A stretch of 64,000 nt of DNA from Croceivirga sp. Lineage in GTDB: Bacteria > Bacteroidota > Bacteroidia > Flavobacteriales > Flavobacteriaceae. The stretch is taken from positions 62,001-126,000 of the forward strand of contig JANQSA010000001.1 in NCBI GenBank assembly GCA_028284285.1, in the 5' to 3' direction. Positions 37,501 to 45,134 of the stretch are shown here, piece by piece. Below the pieces are notes generated by a model that saw only the letters and a list, made by a program, of their open reading frames with translations, was not told the origin of the DNA and did no database searches. A program made the position numbers and the translations under genes. The first letter of the stretch is position 1, and the number at the start of each line of letters is the position of its first letter.

Positions 37501-37615
37501 GGTCAGTAGGGCAGATCAGGTTATTGGCAAGGATGTTATTCACCGTTTTGGTGAATTGAAAATTTTACTTGAAAAAATACGTGAAGAAGTAGGAAAAGAA
37601 ATCCAAAAGATGTAA
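34577..37615 (+). CDS. Large exported BNR/Asp-box propeller protein (VPS10/sortilin-like glycosyl-hydrolase-type)
   Basis: A 1012-residue protein with a signal peptide (1-~24, ending VISQ). About ten Asp-box motifs of the SxDGGKTW type are visible (TEDYGTTW, SVDAGKTW, TEDGGKNW, SVNGGKDW, SLDGGKTW, SFNGGKTW, TKDGGKTW, SFNDGETW and others), giving one or two beta-propellers over residues 30-740. A beta-rich domain follows (about 780-890), then a ~120-residue helical, Lys/Glu-rich C-terminus. Such proteins are often annotated as glycosyl hydrolases, but catalytic residues cannot be assigned. No T9SS sorting domain is seen, so it is probably periplasmic. Confidence 0.85.
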   Translation: MNLPLHLKLLLLPFLALSNIVISQDFEALQYRTVGPERGGRVTSVMGTALAPGTFYLGASGGGVWKTEDYGTTWNNVSDGFFSTPSIGAIQVAENDPNIVYVGTGSDGLRSNVISGKGVYKSVDAGKTWDHVGLKDVGQIGAVEIDPTNSNIVWVAAIGNAFRSNPERGVFKTEDGGKNWEKVLFISDKVGFSDIELLPGNPNVIYAAAWKAERKPWTIISGGTKEEGGIYKSVNGGKDWTRLENGLPRDTIGKIDLAVSPVDSSILYALIEAPEGEQGLYKSVDQGKSFDHVSDDIRLVNRPFYYTNVEVDPTNPDIVYSNANPLLKSLDGGKTWKVMPVPHGDNHDIWLNPNNPEILIQANDGGANVSFNGGKTWSTQFNQPTAELYQVEVDDQYPYWLYAGQQDNYSTIAIPSFPPSAVQNPGTAWVMNTGGCETGPAVPKPGNHNIVYANCKGRFGVFNKLTGVEKSYYIGASNIYGHNPKDLTYRFQRVAPVHVSPHNPDVVYHGSQFLHKTDSDGYEWETISPDLTAFEADKQVISGSPITRDITGEEYYSALYSIRESPLQEGLIWTGSNDGVVSLTKDGGKTWQNVTPKKLPEGGRVESIAPSPHDRATAYIAVDRHLLGDEKPYLYKTDDYGASWTLLSVATNGIPKDHTARVLREDPVKKGLLYAGTEYGMYISFNDGETWKPFQQNLPVTPITDLKIFRGDLVLSTMGRGFWILDNITALRDAALASQGKEPYLFKPDNTIRYRHPMVRTGNTFPNYPRTRVYIDYYLPKVTKGLKLEILNSKKETVVTILSDSTVLGSSVNEEEDMNLSTIFRYVNKKLETKKGLNRFAWDLRQKGPWDKDIKRRFKNGPLVPPGSYTAQLTVGGKSFTQDFEVLMDPREKVEGMTGAILQKQQDMQVKVIALLDEARKLQNALEKEFKDLEAKDDKTARWEMVKTALKQLKNDEGAYPQQMLVSQITYLYYMVSRADQVIGKDVIHRFGELKILLEKIREEVGKEIQKM

Positions 37616-37724
37616 TACACTTATGAATAGGGTTAAGGTCAATAGCGTGTTACGTCTGTAAAAAATAACCAACCACATAGAATTATCTTCAAAAAAAATG
37701 GGACATTAACACGTTTTAGTTTAA

Positions 37725-37753
37725 TTGAGACTGTCAGGAAAAGACAGTCTCAA
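37725..37753. terminator. Hairpin downstream of the double-glycine peptide gene
   Basis: TTGAGACTGTC (37725-37735) and GACAGTCTCAA (37743-37753) form a perfect 11-bp stem with a seven-base loop, 24 bp past the peptide stop codon. The T run after it is weak on both strands, so it could be a terminator or a 3'-end stabilising structure. Confidence 0.6.
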
Positions 37754-37777
37754 TATCCTAATTAACAGGCCCCGGGA

Positions 37778-37984
37778 TTACAAACAATTGATGAAACCGG
37801 GTTCTGCAATAACACAAGCATACTGAATATTTTGACCTCTGCCACAACAATAGCCTGGAGGACAGGGTGGATTTGGTCCACCGCAAGGTATTTCGGGATT
37901 GGTATCTATTCCCCCTATTAATTGCTTTTGTTCACTCTTGGACAAAACTTCAATACCATTTAGTTTTAAAATGTTTTCTAACAT
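37778..37984 (-). CDS. Double-glycine-leader peptide with six-cysteine knottin-like core
   Basis: A 68-residue precursor starting at the ATG 37982-37984; the frame extends to a GTG at 38026, but the ATG gives the standard leader. The 25-residue leader (MLENILKLNGIEVLSK then EQKQLIGG) matches the Bacteroidota natural-product/bacteriocin type with L-S-K-x-EQK and a GG cleavage site. The 43-residue core has six Cys spaced C-x6-C-x4-CC-x9-C-x9-C, the C-C-CC-C-C order of inhibitor cystine knot and hevein-like peptides. It is also Gly/Pro-rich, and its only charges are Asp/Glu and one Arg. The neighbouring membrane thiol oxidoreductase would suit its folding. The activity is unknown: antimicrobial, signal or inhibitor. 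Confidence 0.85.
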   Translation of the reverse strand: MLENILKLNGIEVLSKSEQKQLIGGIDTNPEIPCGGPNPPCPPGYCCGRGQNIQYACVIAEPGFINCL

Positions 37985-38079
37985 AACTTTATTTTTAAGA
38001 TTATTTTCCTGAACATTTAAAGACACTCAGCGTTTGTGTCTACTCTTGCAAGAATATCTTATTTACCGTTACTATCCGA

Positions 38080-39672
38080 CTACAGCAGAACCAAATGGTG
38101 TTCCCGCTGTATCTTGAAGTCGGCTACTATATCTTCAATCAATAGATGCAAATCGTTATAGTCATAGTACTTCCTTGGAAACGTATAATCCTCAATACAT
38201 GTTTCCGGAGTATAGTGTATTGCGTTTACTTTACAGAGCCCTCTATGCGCATCCAGTATTTCATTTTCCAAAGCGGTACTAGGGTCTGGGGATCCAAATT
38301 TTCTCCGCCATAAACTAATGTCCCTATTGGAGAACCAAGAATCGAGTGACTCCCAGGCCTTCTGTTTATCTTCCTGATAAAGTTCCAGAATACGCTTGGA
38401 TATTTCATAGGAAGGATTTTCCATTTCTTGTGGGGTATTAAATATGAGCTCAACGCTTACATCAATAGTGGGATTTCTCAAAATTTTATGATACGCCATG
38501 AAGGCCTCCGAACAAAAACCACAAAGCGGGTTGGTATACGCGGTAATTTGAAGTCGCGAGGGAGATGTACTGCCAAAGATGATTCTATGCGGTTGGTCTA
38601 CTTCATACAATTTTTTGACCTTACCCTTTTCTAAAGCATTTTTAAAGAAAGCGTAATTACGCTTTAAGTTTACATATTCTTTTTTTGTCTTGAATAGTGC
38701 TTTCATACTCAAATACTGCTTTTTATAGCTCAGCCAGAATAAGGCAATCAATACACCTAAGCTAAGCGCCTTAAGTGTATAGTTCAATGGAAATTGCCAG
38801 TTTGTGTGTGCTAGAGCAAGTATTGCGAACTGGCTCACCAAAATAAACGACAAGGCCAGGCATAAAGCGCACCATACTTTTAATTGTATTGCTTGAGAAT
38901 AGATACTATAGGCTACCATAGGTAAAGAAAGAAGGGCAATGGCAAAAGGCAGGCTTCCATGAATACCCAGGGTTACAGTAGTAAGAAGTATGCTTAAGAA
39001 GTAAATCATAGATAGGTCGCCTAGCGAAATATCATTAATGAGTTTACTGCGTTTGGAGGTGATTACCGAGGAGCAGCCTGCGGGTTTAGAAGAAAGCATG
39101 CTGCAAATTTTCTTTGATAAGGTGTCTTGAGTTCCCAAGTCTGTCTTGACAATAAAAAAACTTATTGTTAGCCCAAAGAAACTCAGTGAAGTATACACTG
39201 CGGTTAGCATATCCATATCTGAGAAGGTGATACTGCCTAAAATCAATAAGGCAAGTACGCCTAGCATAAGTTGCGGGTTTCTTAAGGCTCCAAGCCCTGC
39301 TGTTTTATTCTTTCCTTTTTCTACCGCAATTAATGTACCTGTCCATATTTCAAGAAATACATCAGTAAGGATTTTTGATCTTTCACCATGTTGGTTTTGC
39401 AAGATTACCTTCTTCTTCTTTTTTGAAATTAAAGCCAATTCTTCTTTCTGATCTGCTTCTTTAATAAGGGCTAAAAAAGAATCAGGTAATTGTGGTAGAG
39501 CATCTGTGGGGACATTCGCAGCGATGTTATCAATTTCAAAATAGTCTAATGTGTCTGTTACCGACTTAAGGCTTGGGAATTCAGGATGTGATATAAGTTG
39601 TAGCTTTACATCTTCTTCCGATACCTGTGTCCTATTATTTTTATATAGCAATTCCAAAAGTAGCTTCTCCAT
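38080..39672 (-). CDS. C39-like / VKOR / DsbA-like thioredoxin fusion membrane protein
   Basis: A 530-residue protein with three parts. Residues 1-~120 resemble the C39 bacteriocin-peptidase fold (LISHPEFPSLKSVTDTLDYF, then PDSFLALI) but contain no cysteine at all, so the protease nucleophile is absent and the domain could only bind leaders. Residues ~130-310 are a multi-helix VKOR domain with loop cysteines C190 and C200 and the quinone-reactive C268-xx-C271. Residues ~370-530 are a thioredoxin domain with C384-GF-C387 and a cis-Pro-like TP at 488-489. The known chemistry of VKOR-DsbA pairs is disulfide formation coupled to quinone. It lies between a LytTR regulator and the six-Cys peptide. 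Confidence 0.88.
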   Translation of the reverse strand: MEKLLLELLYKNNRTQVSEEDVKLQLISHPEFPSLKSVTDTLDYFEIDNIAANVPTDALPQLPDSFLALIKEADQKEELALISKKKKKVILQNQHGERSKILTDVFLEIWTGTLIAVEKGKNKTAGLGALRNPQLMLGVLALLILGSITFSDMDMLTAVYTSLSFFGLTISFFIVKTDLGTQDTLSKKICSMLSSKPAGCSSVITSKRSKLINDISLGDLSMIYFLSILLTTVTLGIHGSLPFAIALLSLPMVAYSIYSQAIQLKVWCALCLALSFILVSQFAILALAHTNWQFPLNYTLKALSLGVLIALFWLSYKKQYLSMKALFKTKKEYVNLKRNYAFFKNALEKGKVKKLYEVDQPHRIIFGSTSPSRLQITAYTNPLCGFCSEAFMAYHKILRNPTIDVSVELIFNTPQEMENPSYEISKRILELYQEDKQKAWESLDSWFSNRDISLWRRKFGSPDPSTALENEILDAHRGLCKVNAIHYTPETCIEDYTFPRKYYDYNDLHLLIEDIVADFKIQREHHLVLL

Positions 39673-39773
39673 GCTAACTTAAAACTTGGGAGTAGGAAAA
39701 TACGTTAGTTTCATGGTTTATTAAGATGGTAATTAACGAGTGAACGGAAGAAACTTTTAAGCGTAGGCAGTGG

Positions 39774-40511
39774 TTATTTTAGTGTTTCAATGAGTAGAGA
39801 TAAATGAGCTCTGTTGCGAATGGAAACCGCTATTTTTTCCCTGTTACTAAGTATAATCATCTCTTTTCTATAAATGCTCTTTATATGGGAAATATTGAGT
39901 AAGACGGAACGATTTGCTTTAAAAAACCCTTTTTTTTCCAGTAGTTTCTGGTAGTAGATCAATCCCTTATTGGCTAGAATTTTTCGTTTTTTTGTTAAAA
40001 AAAACATGGTATAGTTGACCTCTGCTTTTAAGAAAATGATTTCTTCGAGTGAAATTGAGTGATGGGTATTACCGCATTGTATAAGTATTGAAGCGTTTGT
40101 TTTGTCGAGGTGGGATAGCAGTTTTTTTGTTTTTTGCAAGGGCCTGATTTCTTTCAAAAAAAACCGGTTAAGTACTCTTTCCAATTTACTTCTGCGAAAA
40201 GGTTTTTTTACATATGCGAAAGCGAAATGTTCAAAGGCTTGTTTATAGTAATTGTCAAAAGTGGTTATGAAAATAGTCTCAAAAAGTGGATTTGGAAATT
40301 GTTCTAAAACCTCAAATCCCAGTCCATCATCCAATTCGACGTCTAAAAATACCAAATCCGGGTTTAAGGTCTTAATTAGACTAATGCCTTCTTTTACAGA
40401 TGACGCCCTGCCTTTAAGCTCAATTTTAAAACTGCTGTTGTCAAGGAGTTTCTTTAAATAGACAAAAGACTCACCTTTGTTTTCCTTTTCTATTATAACG
40501 CTTATTGTCAT
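39774..40511 (-). CDS. LytTR-family response regulator next to the peptide/VKOR genes
   Basis: A 245-residue regulator starting at the ATG 40509-40511; a TTG two codons upstream is in frame. The receiver domain has Asp57 in LVFLDVELDDG and the conserved Lys in YVKKPF, but its N-terminal acidic pair is degenerate (SVIIEKENKGE in place of a DD motif). The LytTR domain (about 145-245) has IIFLKAEVNYTMFF and FFKANRSVLLNISHI. No histidine kinase lies nearby. It precedes the VKOR fusion gene by 101 bp on the same strand and probably controls it and the peptide. Confidence 0.87.
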   Translation of the reverse strand: MTISVIIEKENKGESFVYLKKLLDNSSFKIELKGRASSVKEGISLIKTLNPDLVFLDVELDDGLGFEVLEQFPNPLFETIFITTFDNYYKQAFEHFAFAYVKKPFRRSKLERVLNRFFLKEIRPLQKTKKLLSHLDKTNASILIQCGNTHHSISLEEIIFLKAEVNYTMFFLTKKRKILANKGLIYYQKLLEKKGFFKANRSVLLNISHIKSIYRKEMIILSNREKIAVSIRNRAHLSLLIETLK

Positions 40512-40859
40512 AAACAAATGAAAGTATTAAAATAACAAACCTTATTTAAAAGTAGGTTTATTCTTACATTATTTGTTCCTGCAATACTGTTCCTGCGCAA
40601 GCGAAAATGAAGCTACCAGAAGATGCTCCTGAAAAAAGTATGAACAAGCCTTTGTTGACTTATTAGTATCTAGTTATGCCTCTGATGGGTAGGGGTTTAT
40701 TGTGATAAGTAATTCCAAGCTTCCGTTGATGGGTCGGATAAAGCTTTTGATCACTCTAAGAATTTGCAGAATATGTGAATAGTTACTGAACACCTTATAG
40801 TCCGGAGGTTTGCATGGAGGGATTTTTTCTGTTTTGACCAACCAGGGCAGCAATGGATA
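40512..40859. other. Intergenic region without recognisable gene
   Basis: Scanned on both strands, only frames of about 25 codons or fewer are present. AAACCT and AGGTTT (around 40538-40560) form a short inverted repeat just upstream of the LytTR regulator, a possible operator. Otherwise nothing is seen; it may be decayed sequence. Confidence 0.4.
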
Positions 40860-41816
40860 TTAGCCCTTGTCAGGGGTAGTTTTTATCCATTTAATCGCAT
40901 TTTTGGACATTTTTCTATAATCGTGTCCAACATTTTTTATGGTGTCTATTTCCCAGTGAAACACCCAGTCATTCTGCTTGCTTAGTTTTTGATTTGCTTT
41001 AAAAAAATTGGTTCCGCGTTCGAGTCTGTGTCCTCCTTGTTCCATTGCCAACTCGGTTGTTCTAAATGTCCCTAAACCCGGGTCATTGTCCAGTTCACCT
41101 AATAATATAATTAATCTCTTTTTGTAGGCGGTTGGTAAATGGGTATTCAATTTGACGTCCGTTTTTTTTAATCCATATGGGAATTCAAGATTTTCGTCAG
41201 GAAGGCTGTACAACCCTGCATTTGCCGCAATGGCCGTTTCAATTCGTGATTCGGGCATGATCATTAACATTCTATGAACAAATTGCCCACCAGCAGAATG
41301 TCCGAAAATGCTGTAATGGCTATTGGTAATAGCGTTGACTGACTTGATATGGTCAAATATGTTTTCAACTACCGTGTATGCCCATTCGCTTTTTGGGTTT
41401 TTGGTGCCAAAAAAGGTGAATAAATTCCCTTCTTGATAGTCGTTAGTAGTGTACTTTGAAAATTTGTTCTCGAATTCAGGTGCTACTATCAGTAGGTTAT
41501 TCTTATCAGCTAATTCAATCCAGGCATTGAGATAGTCATCAGCATTTCGCCCTCCACCGTGCATAACAAAAACTATTTTCTCCTGGTCTTTCCAGCTTTT
41601 TGGCTTGTACGTCCATACCTTAATGGATTTTCTCTCACTATCTTCATAAGCGTACATGACGAAAGAGTCTATGCCGCTATCCATTGTATTGGTTTCTGTG
41701 ATTTCAGGCCCTTTTGGAAGTACATAGAGGTAAACGTAACCTGCAACGGTAAGCAGTAAAAGGATAGCGAATGTATATAAAATTACTTTCCTTAGAATTC
41801 TAAAAGCTTTGTTCAT
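40860..41816 (-). CDS. Alpha/beta hydrolase with N-terminal membrane anchor
   Basis: A 318-residue protein with a single N-terminal hydrophobic helix (about 10-32), either an uncleaved anchor or a signal peptide. The hydrolase core has the oxyanion segment VFVMHGGGRNADDYL, the nucleophile Ser in GHSAGGQF and the late His in GHDYRKM, with a likely acid in LLGELDNDPG. The pattern resembles PHB depolymerase/feruloyl-esterase-like enzymes. Substrate unknown. It is the last of a long minus-strand gene series but is probably a separate unit. Confidence 0.82.
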   Translation of the reverse strand: MNKAFRILRKVILYTFAILLLLTVAGYVYLYVLPKGPEITETNTMDSGIDSFVMYAYEDSERKSIKVWTYKPKSWKDQEKIVFVMHGGGRNADDYLNAWIELADKNNLLIVAPEFENKFSKYTTNDYQEGNLFTFFGTKNPKSEWAYTVVENIFDHIKSVNAITNSHYSIFGHSAGGQFVHRMLMIMPESRIETAIAANAGLYSLPDENLEFPYGLKKTDVKLNTHLPTAYKKRLIILLGELDNDPGLGTFRTTELAMEQGGHRLERGTNFFKANQKLSKQNDWVFHWEIDTIKNVGHDYRKMSKNAIKWIKTTPDKG

Positions 41817-41878
41817 GCTTCACTTTTTTCAAAAACAATTTTAGAAATTCTGTTCTTTAGAATGTCCAAATTGCACAA

Positions 41879-42625
41879 TTAAACTACTCTTTCAATAAAC
41901 CAAAACATGCCAACCAGTGCAATCATTAGTGAAGCTGGTATTTGTATCCACTGACGATACCAGCTTTTACGTCTAATAAACCACACTAATGCGGCGGCAA
42001 TAAGTAATACCAGTAACTGCCCCAGTTCTACACCGATATTAAACGCCAGTAATGAAGGCACCAAATTGCCTTTGGGTAACCCATATTCACTTAACACGGC
42101 GGCAAAACCTAGGCCGTGTAGTAGGCCGAAGCCAAACACGATGAAAGGTCGCCATTTGTTTGTTTGTTTAAACACACAATTTTCGACGGCAATCCAGACG
42201 ATAGAAAGCGCAATGAGCGGTTCGACTATAGCAACCGGAATCTGCACAATACTTAATGCGGCAAGTGCCAATGTGATGGTGTGTGCAAGTGTGAAAGCAG
42301 TTACCTGCCAAAGTAACGATCCTAAAATAAGACTGGAAAAAAACAGTCCTAACACAAAGAGAATATGGTCCAAGCCTTTGGGAATTATATGCGCTATACC
42401 CGCTTTGGTGAATAACACAAAATTTTCATGCCAGGGCATGGCTGCCAGTCTGCGCATCCGCTGACGTTTTAAGGCGGCTTTGTATTCGGCGGTCATTTCC
42501 TGATCTTGGAAGGCAAGTTGTCCGTGTTCGATTTCGAGTATAATCAGTTCGTCTGGACGGTGAGAGAAAACTACAGAACTAAAACTTAAGAAGACACAGA
42601 AAGCAAGAGTTTTAAGAAGCCTCAT
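41879..42625 (-). CDS. HupE/UreJ family membrane protein
   Basis: A 248-residue protein. An N-terminal signal-like helix and a short periplasmic stretch lead to six helices with the family motifs: GLDHILFVLGLF, FTLAHTITL, ESLIALSIVW-like PLIALSIVWIA, FGLLHGLGFA and FNIGVELGQL. HupE/UreJ members are associated with nickel or other metal import, but many, including this type without hydrogenase or urease genes nearby, are uncharacterised. The conserved His of HDHI/AHTxT/LLHGLGFA-type motifs are present. It follows the M3 peptidase but is separated from it by a terminator. Confidence 0.87.
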   Translation of the reverse strand: MRLLKTLAFCVFLSFSSVVFSHRPDELIILEIEHGQLAFQDQEMTAEYKAALKRQRMRRLAAMPWHENFVLFTKAGIAHIIPKGLDHILFVLGLFFSSLILGSLLWQVTAFTLAHTITLALAALSIVQIPVAIVEPLIALSIVWIAVENCVFKQTNKWRPFIVFGFGLLHGLGFAAVLSEYGLPKGNLVPSLLAFNIGVELGQLLVLLIAAALVWFIRRKSWYRQWIQIPASLMIALVGMFWFIERVV

Positions 42626-42649
42626 CAGCGTAACAGAAATATTTCAAAT

Positions 42650-42679
42650 AAAAGCGGCTCAGACTTCCGGGCCGCTTTT
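42650..42679 (-). terminator. Rho-independent terminator after the M3 peptidase gene
   Basis: AAAAGCGGC (42650-42658) and GCCGCTTTT (42671-42679) form a 9-bp stem with a 12-base loop, located 19 bp past the minus-strand peptidase stop. Confidence 0.75.
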
Positions 42680-42697
42680 CAAATAGCTTTAACGGCC

Positions 42698-44857
42698 TTA
42701 GTCCGTTGAACCGTCTAACCCTCTCACTTTCAGCAGGGCATCTATTTTAGGCTGACGTCCACGGAAATTTTTATAAAGTTCCATTGCTTCTTCAGTTGAA
42801 CCTTTTTCGTAAACATGGGTTCTCAGCTTTGCAGCAAGTTCAGGATTAAATACATCTCCTGTTTCTTTAAATGCCTCAAAACCGTCTGAGTCAAGTACGG
42901 CTGAGTGCACGTAACTGTAGTACCCTGCAGCGTATCCACCCGCAAAGATATGTGCAAAGTAGGTGCTGCGATAGCGAGGGGCTATTTCGTTAATTAAGCC
43001 AATTTTAGCCAGTGAAGCTTCTTCAAAAGCATCTGCATCTTTAACATCTTCTTCGGCCCTGATGGTGTGCCAATCCATATCCAGCAATGATGCCGCCAGA
43101 TATTCGGTATTTGCAAAACCTTGATTGAACTTAGCGGCCTTCAATAATTTGTCGATTAAATCGTCAGGAATAACCTCGCCGGTTTGATAGTGCGTTGCGA
43201 ACGACTTCAGGATTTCCGGTTCGCCTGCCCAGTGTTCCAGAATTTGCGCTGGGAACTCGGTAAAATCACGAGGGCCGGATGTCCCTGACATGCTACCGTA
43301 GGTAACATTGGTTAAAACACCATGCATGGCGTGACCAAATTCATGGAATAAGGTGGTGACGTTTTCAAAACTGAGTAGTGATGGAGCATCGCCAACGGGG
43401 GCCGGGAAATTACACACGTTCACAACAACAGGACGTTCTTGGCCATCAAGATTTGATTGCCCTTTAAAACTGCTCATCCAAGCCCCACCACGCTTGTTTG
43501 AGCGGGTGAAGTAATCGCCAATGAAAATTCCCAGGTGACTGCCATCTTTGTCCTTTACTTCCCAAACCCGGGCATCCGGGTGATACACATTAATATCGAA
43601 AAGCTCGGTAAAGGTTAAGCCCCAAAGTTTGTTTGTAGTTTCAAACACGCCCTTAAGTACGTTGTCCAGTGATAAATAAGGCTTCAGTGCAGCTTCATCC
43701 AAATCGTATTTCGCCTTACGGACTTTCTCTGAATACTGCCACCAGTCCCAGGCTGCTATTTTGAAGTTGTGCCCTTCTTTATTCACAACTGCCTGCATAT
43801 CGGCGACTTCTACTTTAGCTCTTTCCAGTGCAGGTTTCCATAATTGCAGTAATAGATCATACACTTCTTCAGGGGTTTTTAGCATACGCTCTTCGAGCAC
43901 AAAATGGGCGTGAGTTTCATAACCCATTAACTGAGCACGCTCCGCACGCAGTTTTGCTATTTTAGCAGCGATCTCTTTGTTATCGGTTTCGTTATCGTTA
44001 TCACCACGCTGCACATAAGCTGTGTATAACTGCTCACGTAAGTCTCGTCGGTTGGATTGCGTTAGGAATGGGTACATACTACTCCGATGCGGTGTAAATA
44101 CATACTTATCTTTGTATTTTGCTTTCTCTTCATCAGTTTCCGCTTTCTCCATTTTTTGCGTAGCTGTTTCTGCCGCCGCAGCGATAATTCCGTCAGACAG
44201 GCCTTCTAAGTCCTCTTTATCCAAAATAAGTTCAAAGCCATTGGTTTCGGCCAGCAGATTTTGGCCAAAGCCCGTTGTTAGCTCGGAAATCTCGGAATTG
44301 ATCTCAGAAATTTGAGCTTTCTGTTCTTCATTCAGCAGTGCGCCACTGCGAACAAATCGCTTACGTGTATCTTCTAAAAGCTTACGTTGTTCGCCACTCA
44401 GGTCAAGGTTTTCACGTGCCTGCCAAATGGTTTCAACACGATTGAAAAGTTCTTCATTCAATACTATTTTATCACGGTGGGCCGATAGTAATGGACTTAA
44501 TTCACGTTGCAGTTCTTGTAATTTTGGGTTGGTATTTGAACCTGTTAGGTTGTAGAAAACGCGCTGCACTTTGGTAAGTAACTTTCCGGATCTCTCCAAT
44601 TCTTCAAGCGTATTGGCAAATGTAGGCGCTTCAGGGTTATTTACAATTGCCTCTATCTCGGCAAGGTTTTCTTCCATACCCTTCTTGAACGCAGGCATGT
44701 AATGCTCATCTTTTATTTCATGAAAAGGGGGTACTTCAAATGGGGTATCCCATTCTTGATCAAATGGGTTTTCCGATGTTTGCATTTTAGTTTTGTCTGT
44801 TGAAGTTTGACAAGCCGCTAAAAGCACTATGGCAATAATAAAAGGGAGTTTTTTCAT
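42698..44857 (-). CDS. M3 family metallopeptidase lipoprotein (Dcp-like)
   Basis: A 719-residue zinc peptidase with a lipoprotein signal (lipobox LLAAC). The M3 fold is seen throughout: ENPFDQEWDTPFEVPPF, the long helical region, and the catalytic HEFGHAMHG with the downstream Glu (QILEHWAGE). This is the dipeptidyl carboxypeptidase/oligopeptidase A type, here exported and membrane-anchored, so it probably trims short peptides in the periplasm. Length is normal for the family. Its upstream flank is the terminal spacer of the cassette-like array. Confidence 0.92.
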   Translation of the reverse strand: MKKLPFIIAIVLLAACQTSTDKTKMQTSENPFDQEWDTPFEVPPFHEIKDEHYMPAFKKGMEENLAEIEAIVNNPEAPTFANTLEELERSGKLLTKVQRVFYNLTGSNTNPKLQELQRELSPLLSAHRDKIVLNEELFNRVETIWQARENLDLSGEQRKLLEDTRKRFVRSGALLNEEQKAQISEINSEISELTTGFGQNLLAETNGFELILDKEDLEGLSDGIIAAAAETATQKMEKAETDEEKAKYKDKYVFTPHRSSMYPFLTQSNRRDLREQLYTAYVQRGDNDNETDNKEIAAKIAKLRAERAQLMGYETHAHFVLEERMLKTPEEVYDLLLQLWKPALERAKVEVADMQAVVNKEGHNFKIAAWDWWQYSEKVRKAKYDLDEAALKPYLSLDNVLKGVFETTNKLWGLTFTELFDINVYHPDARVWEVKDKDGSHLGIFIGDYFTRSNKRGGAWMSSFKGQSNLDGQERPVVVNVCNFPAPVGDAPSLLSFENVTTLFHEFGHAMHGVLTNVTYGSMSGTSGPRDFTEFPAQILEHWAGEPEILKSFATHYQTGEVIPDDLIDKLLKAAKFNQGFANTEYLAASLLDMDWHTIRAEEDVKDADAFEEASLAKIGLINEIAPRYRSTYFAHIFAGGYAAGYYSYVHSAVLDSDGFEAFKETGDVFNPELAAKLRTHVYEKGSTEEAMELYKNFRGRQPKIDALLKVRGLDGSTD

Positions 44858-44984
44858 TGTTAGTTGTATCTATGGCAGGGGTAAGATAGTCGTTTTAGGT
44901 ATTTGAAACCAAAAAAATATAAAAGTTGGTTTGAGGAACGTCCTAACTATGAGATGATATTTTTGGAAGAGATCCGTTAATTAC

Positions 44985-45104
44985 TGCTAATGTCCTCGGC
45001 TATAGGTAATAAAGGATTGCGCACTAAACGCTCATTTTTGCAATTACCATTTGCTATGTTTTCACTTAAGCCGCTATTTTCTATACACGTCGTTACATGC
45101 TGGC
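44985..45104 (-). repeat. attC-like spacer element 1 (downstream of the beta-lactamase gene)
   Basis: Read on the minus strand it opens with GCCAGCATGTAAC (rc of 45092-45104), containing the AAC-N3-GTGT motif seen in the other spacers (AACGACGTGTATAG, 45081-45094), and closes near CATTAGCAG. Inverted segments CGGCT/AGCCG and GGTAAT/ATTACC would fold it into an imperfect hairpin. The rest of the 277-bp gap to the M3 gene holds nothing clear. Confidence 0.5.
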
Positions 45105-45134
45105 ATTTTTATATTTGGTTAGGATAATTTATAG

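Noticed and set aside
37778-38026. GTG at 38026 as the start of the GG-leader peptide (82 residues)
   Set aside because: The ATG at 37984 gives the standard MLxNILKL leader; the extra 14 residues have no counterpart in this leader type.
41879-44857. HupE-like and M3 peptidase genes as a transfer from Gammaproteobacteria
   Set aside because: The impression comes from protein style only. I could not compute composition or phylogeny, no mobile element borders the pair, and M3 lipoproteins are common in Flavobacteriaceae.
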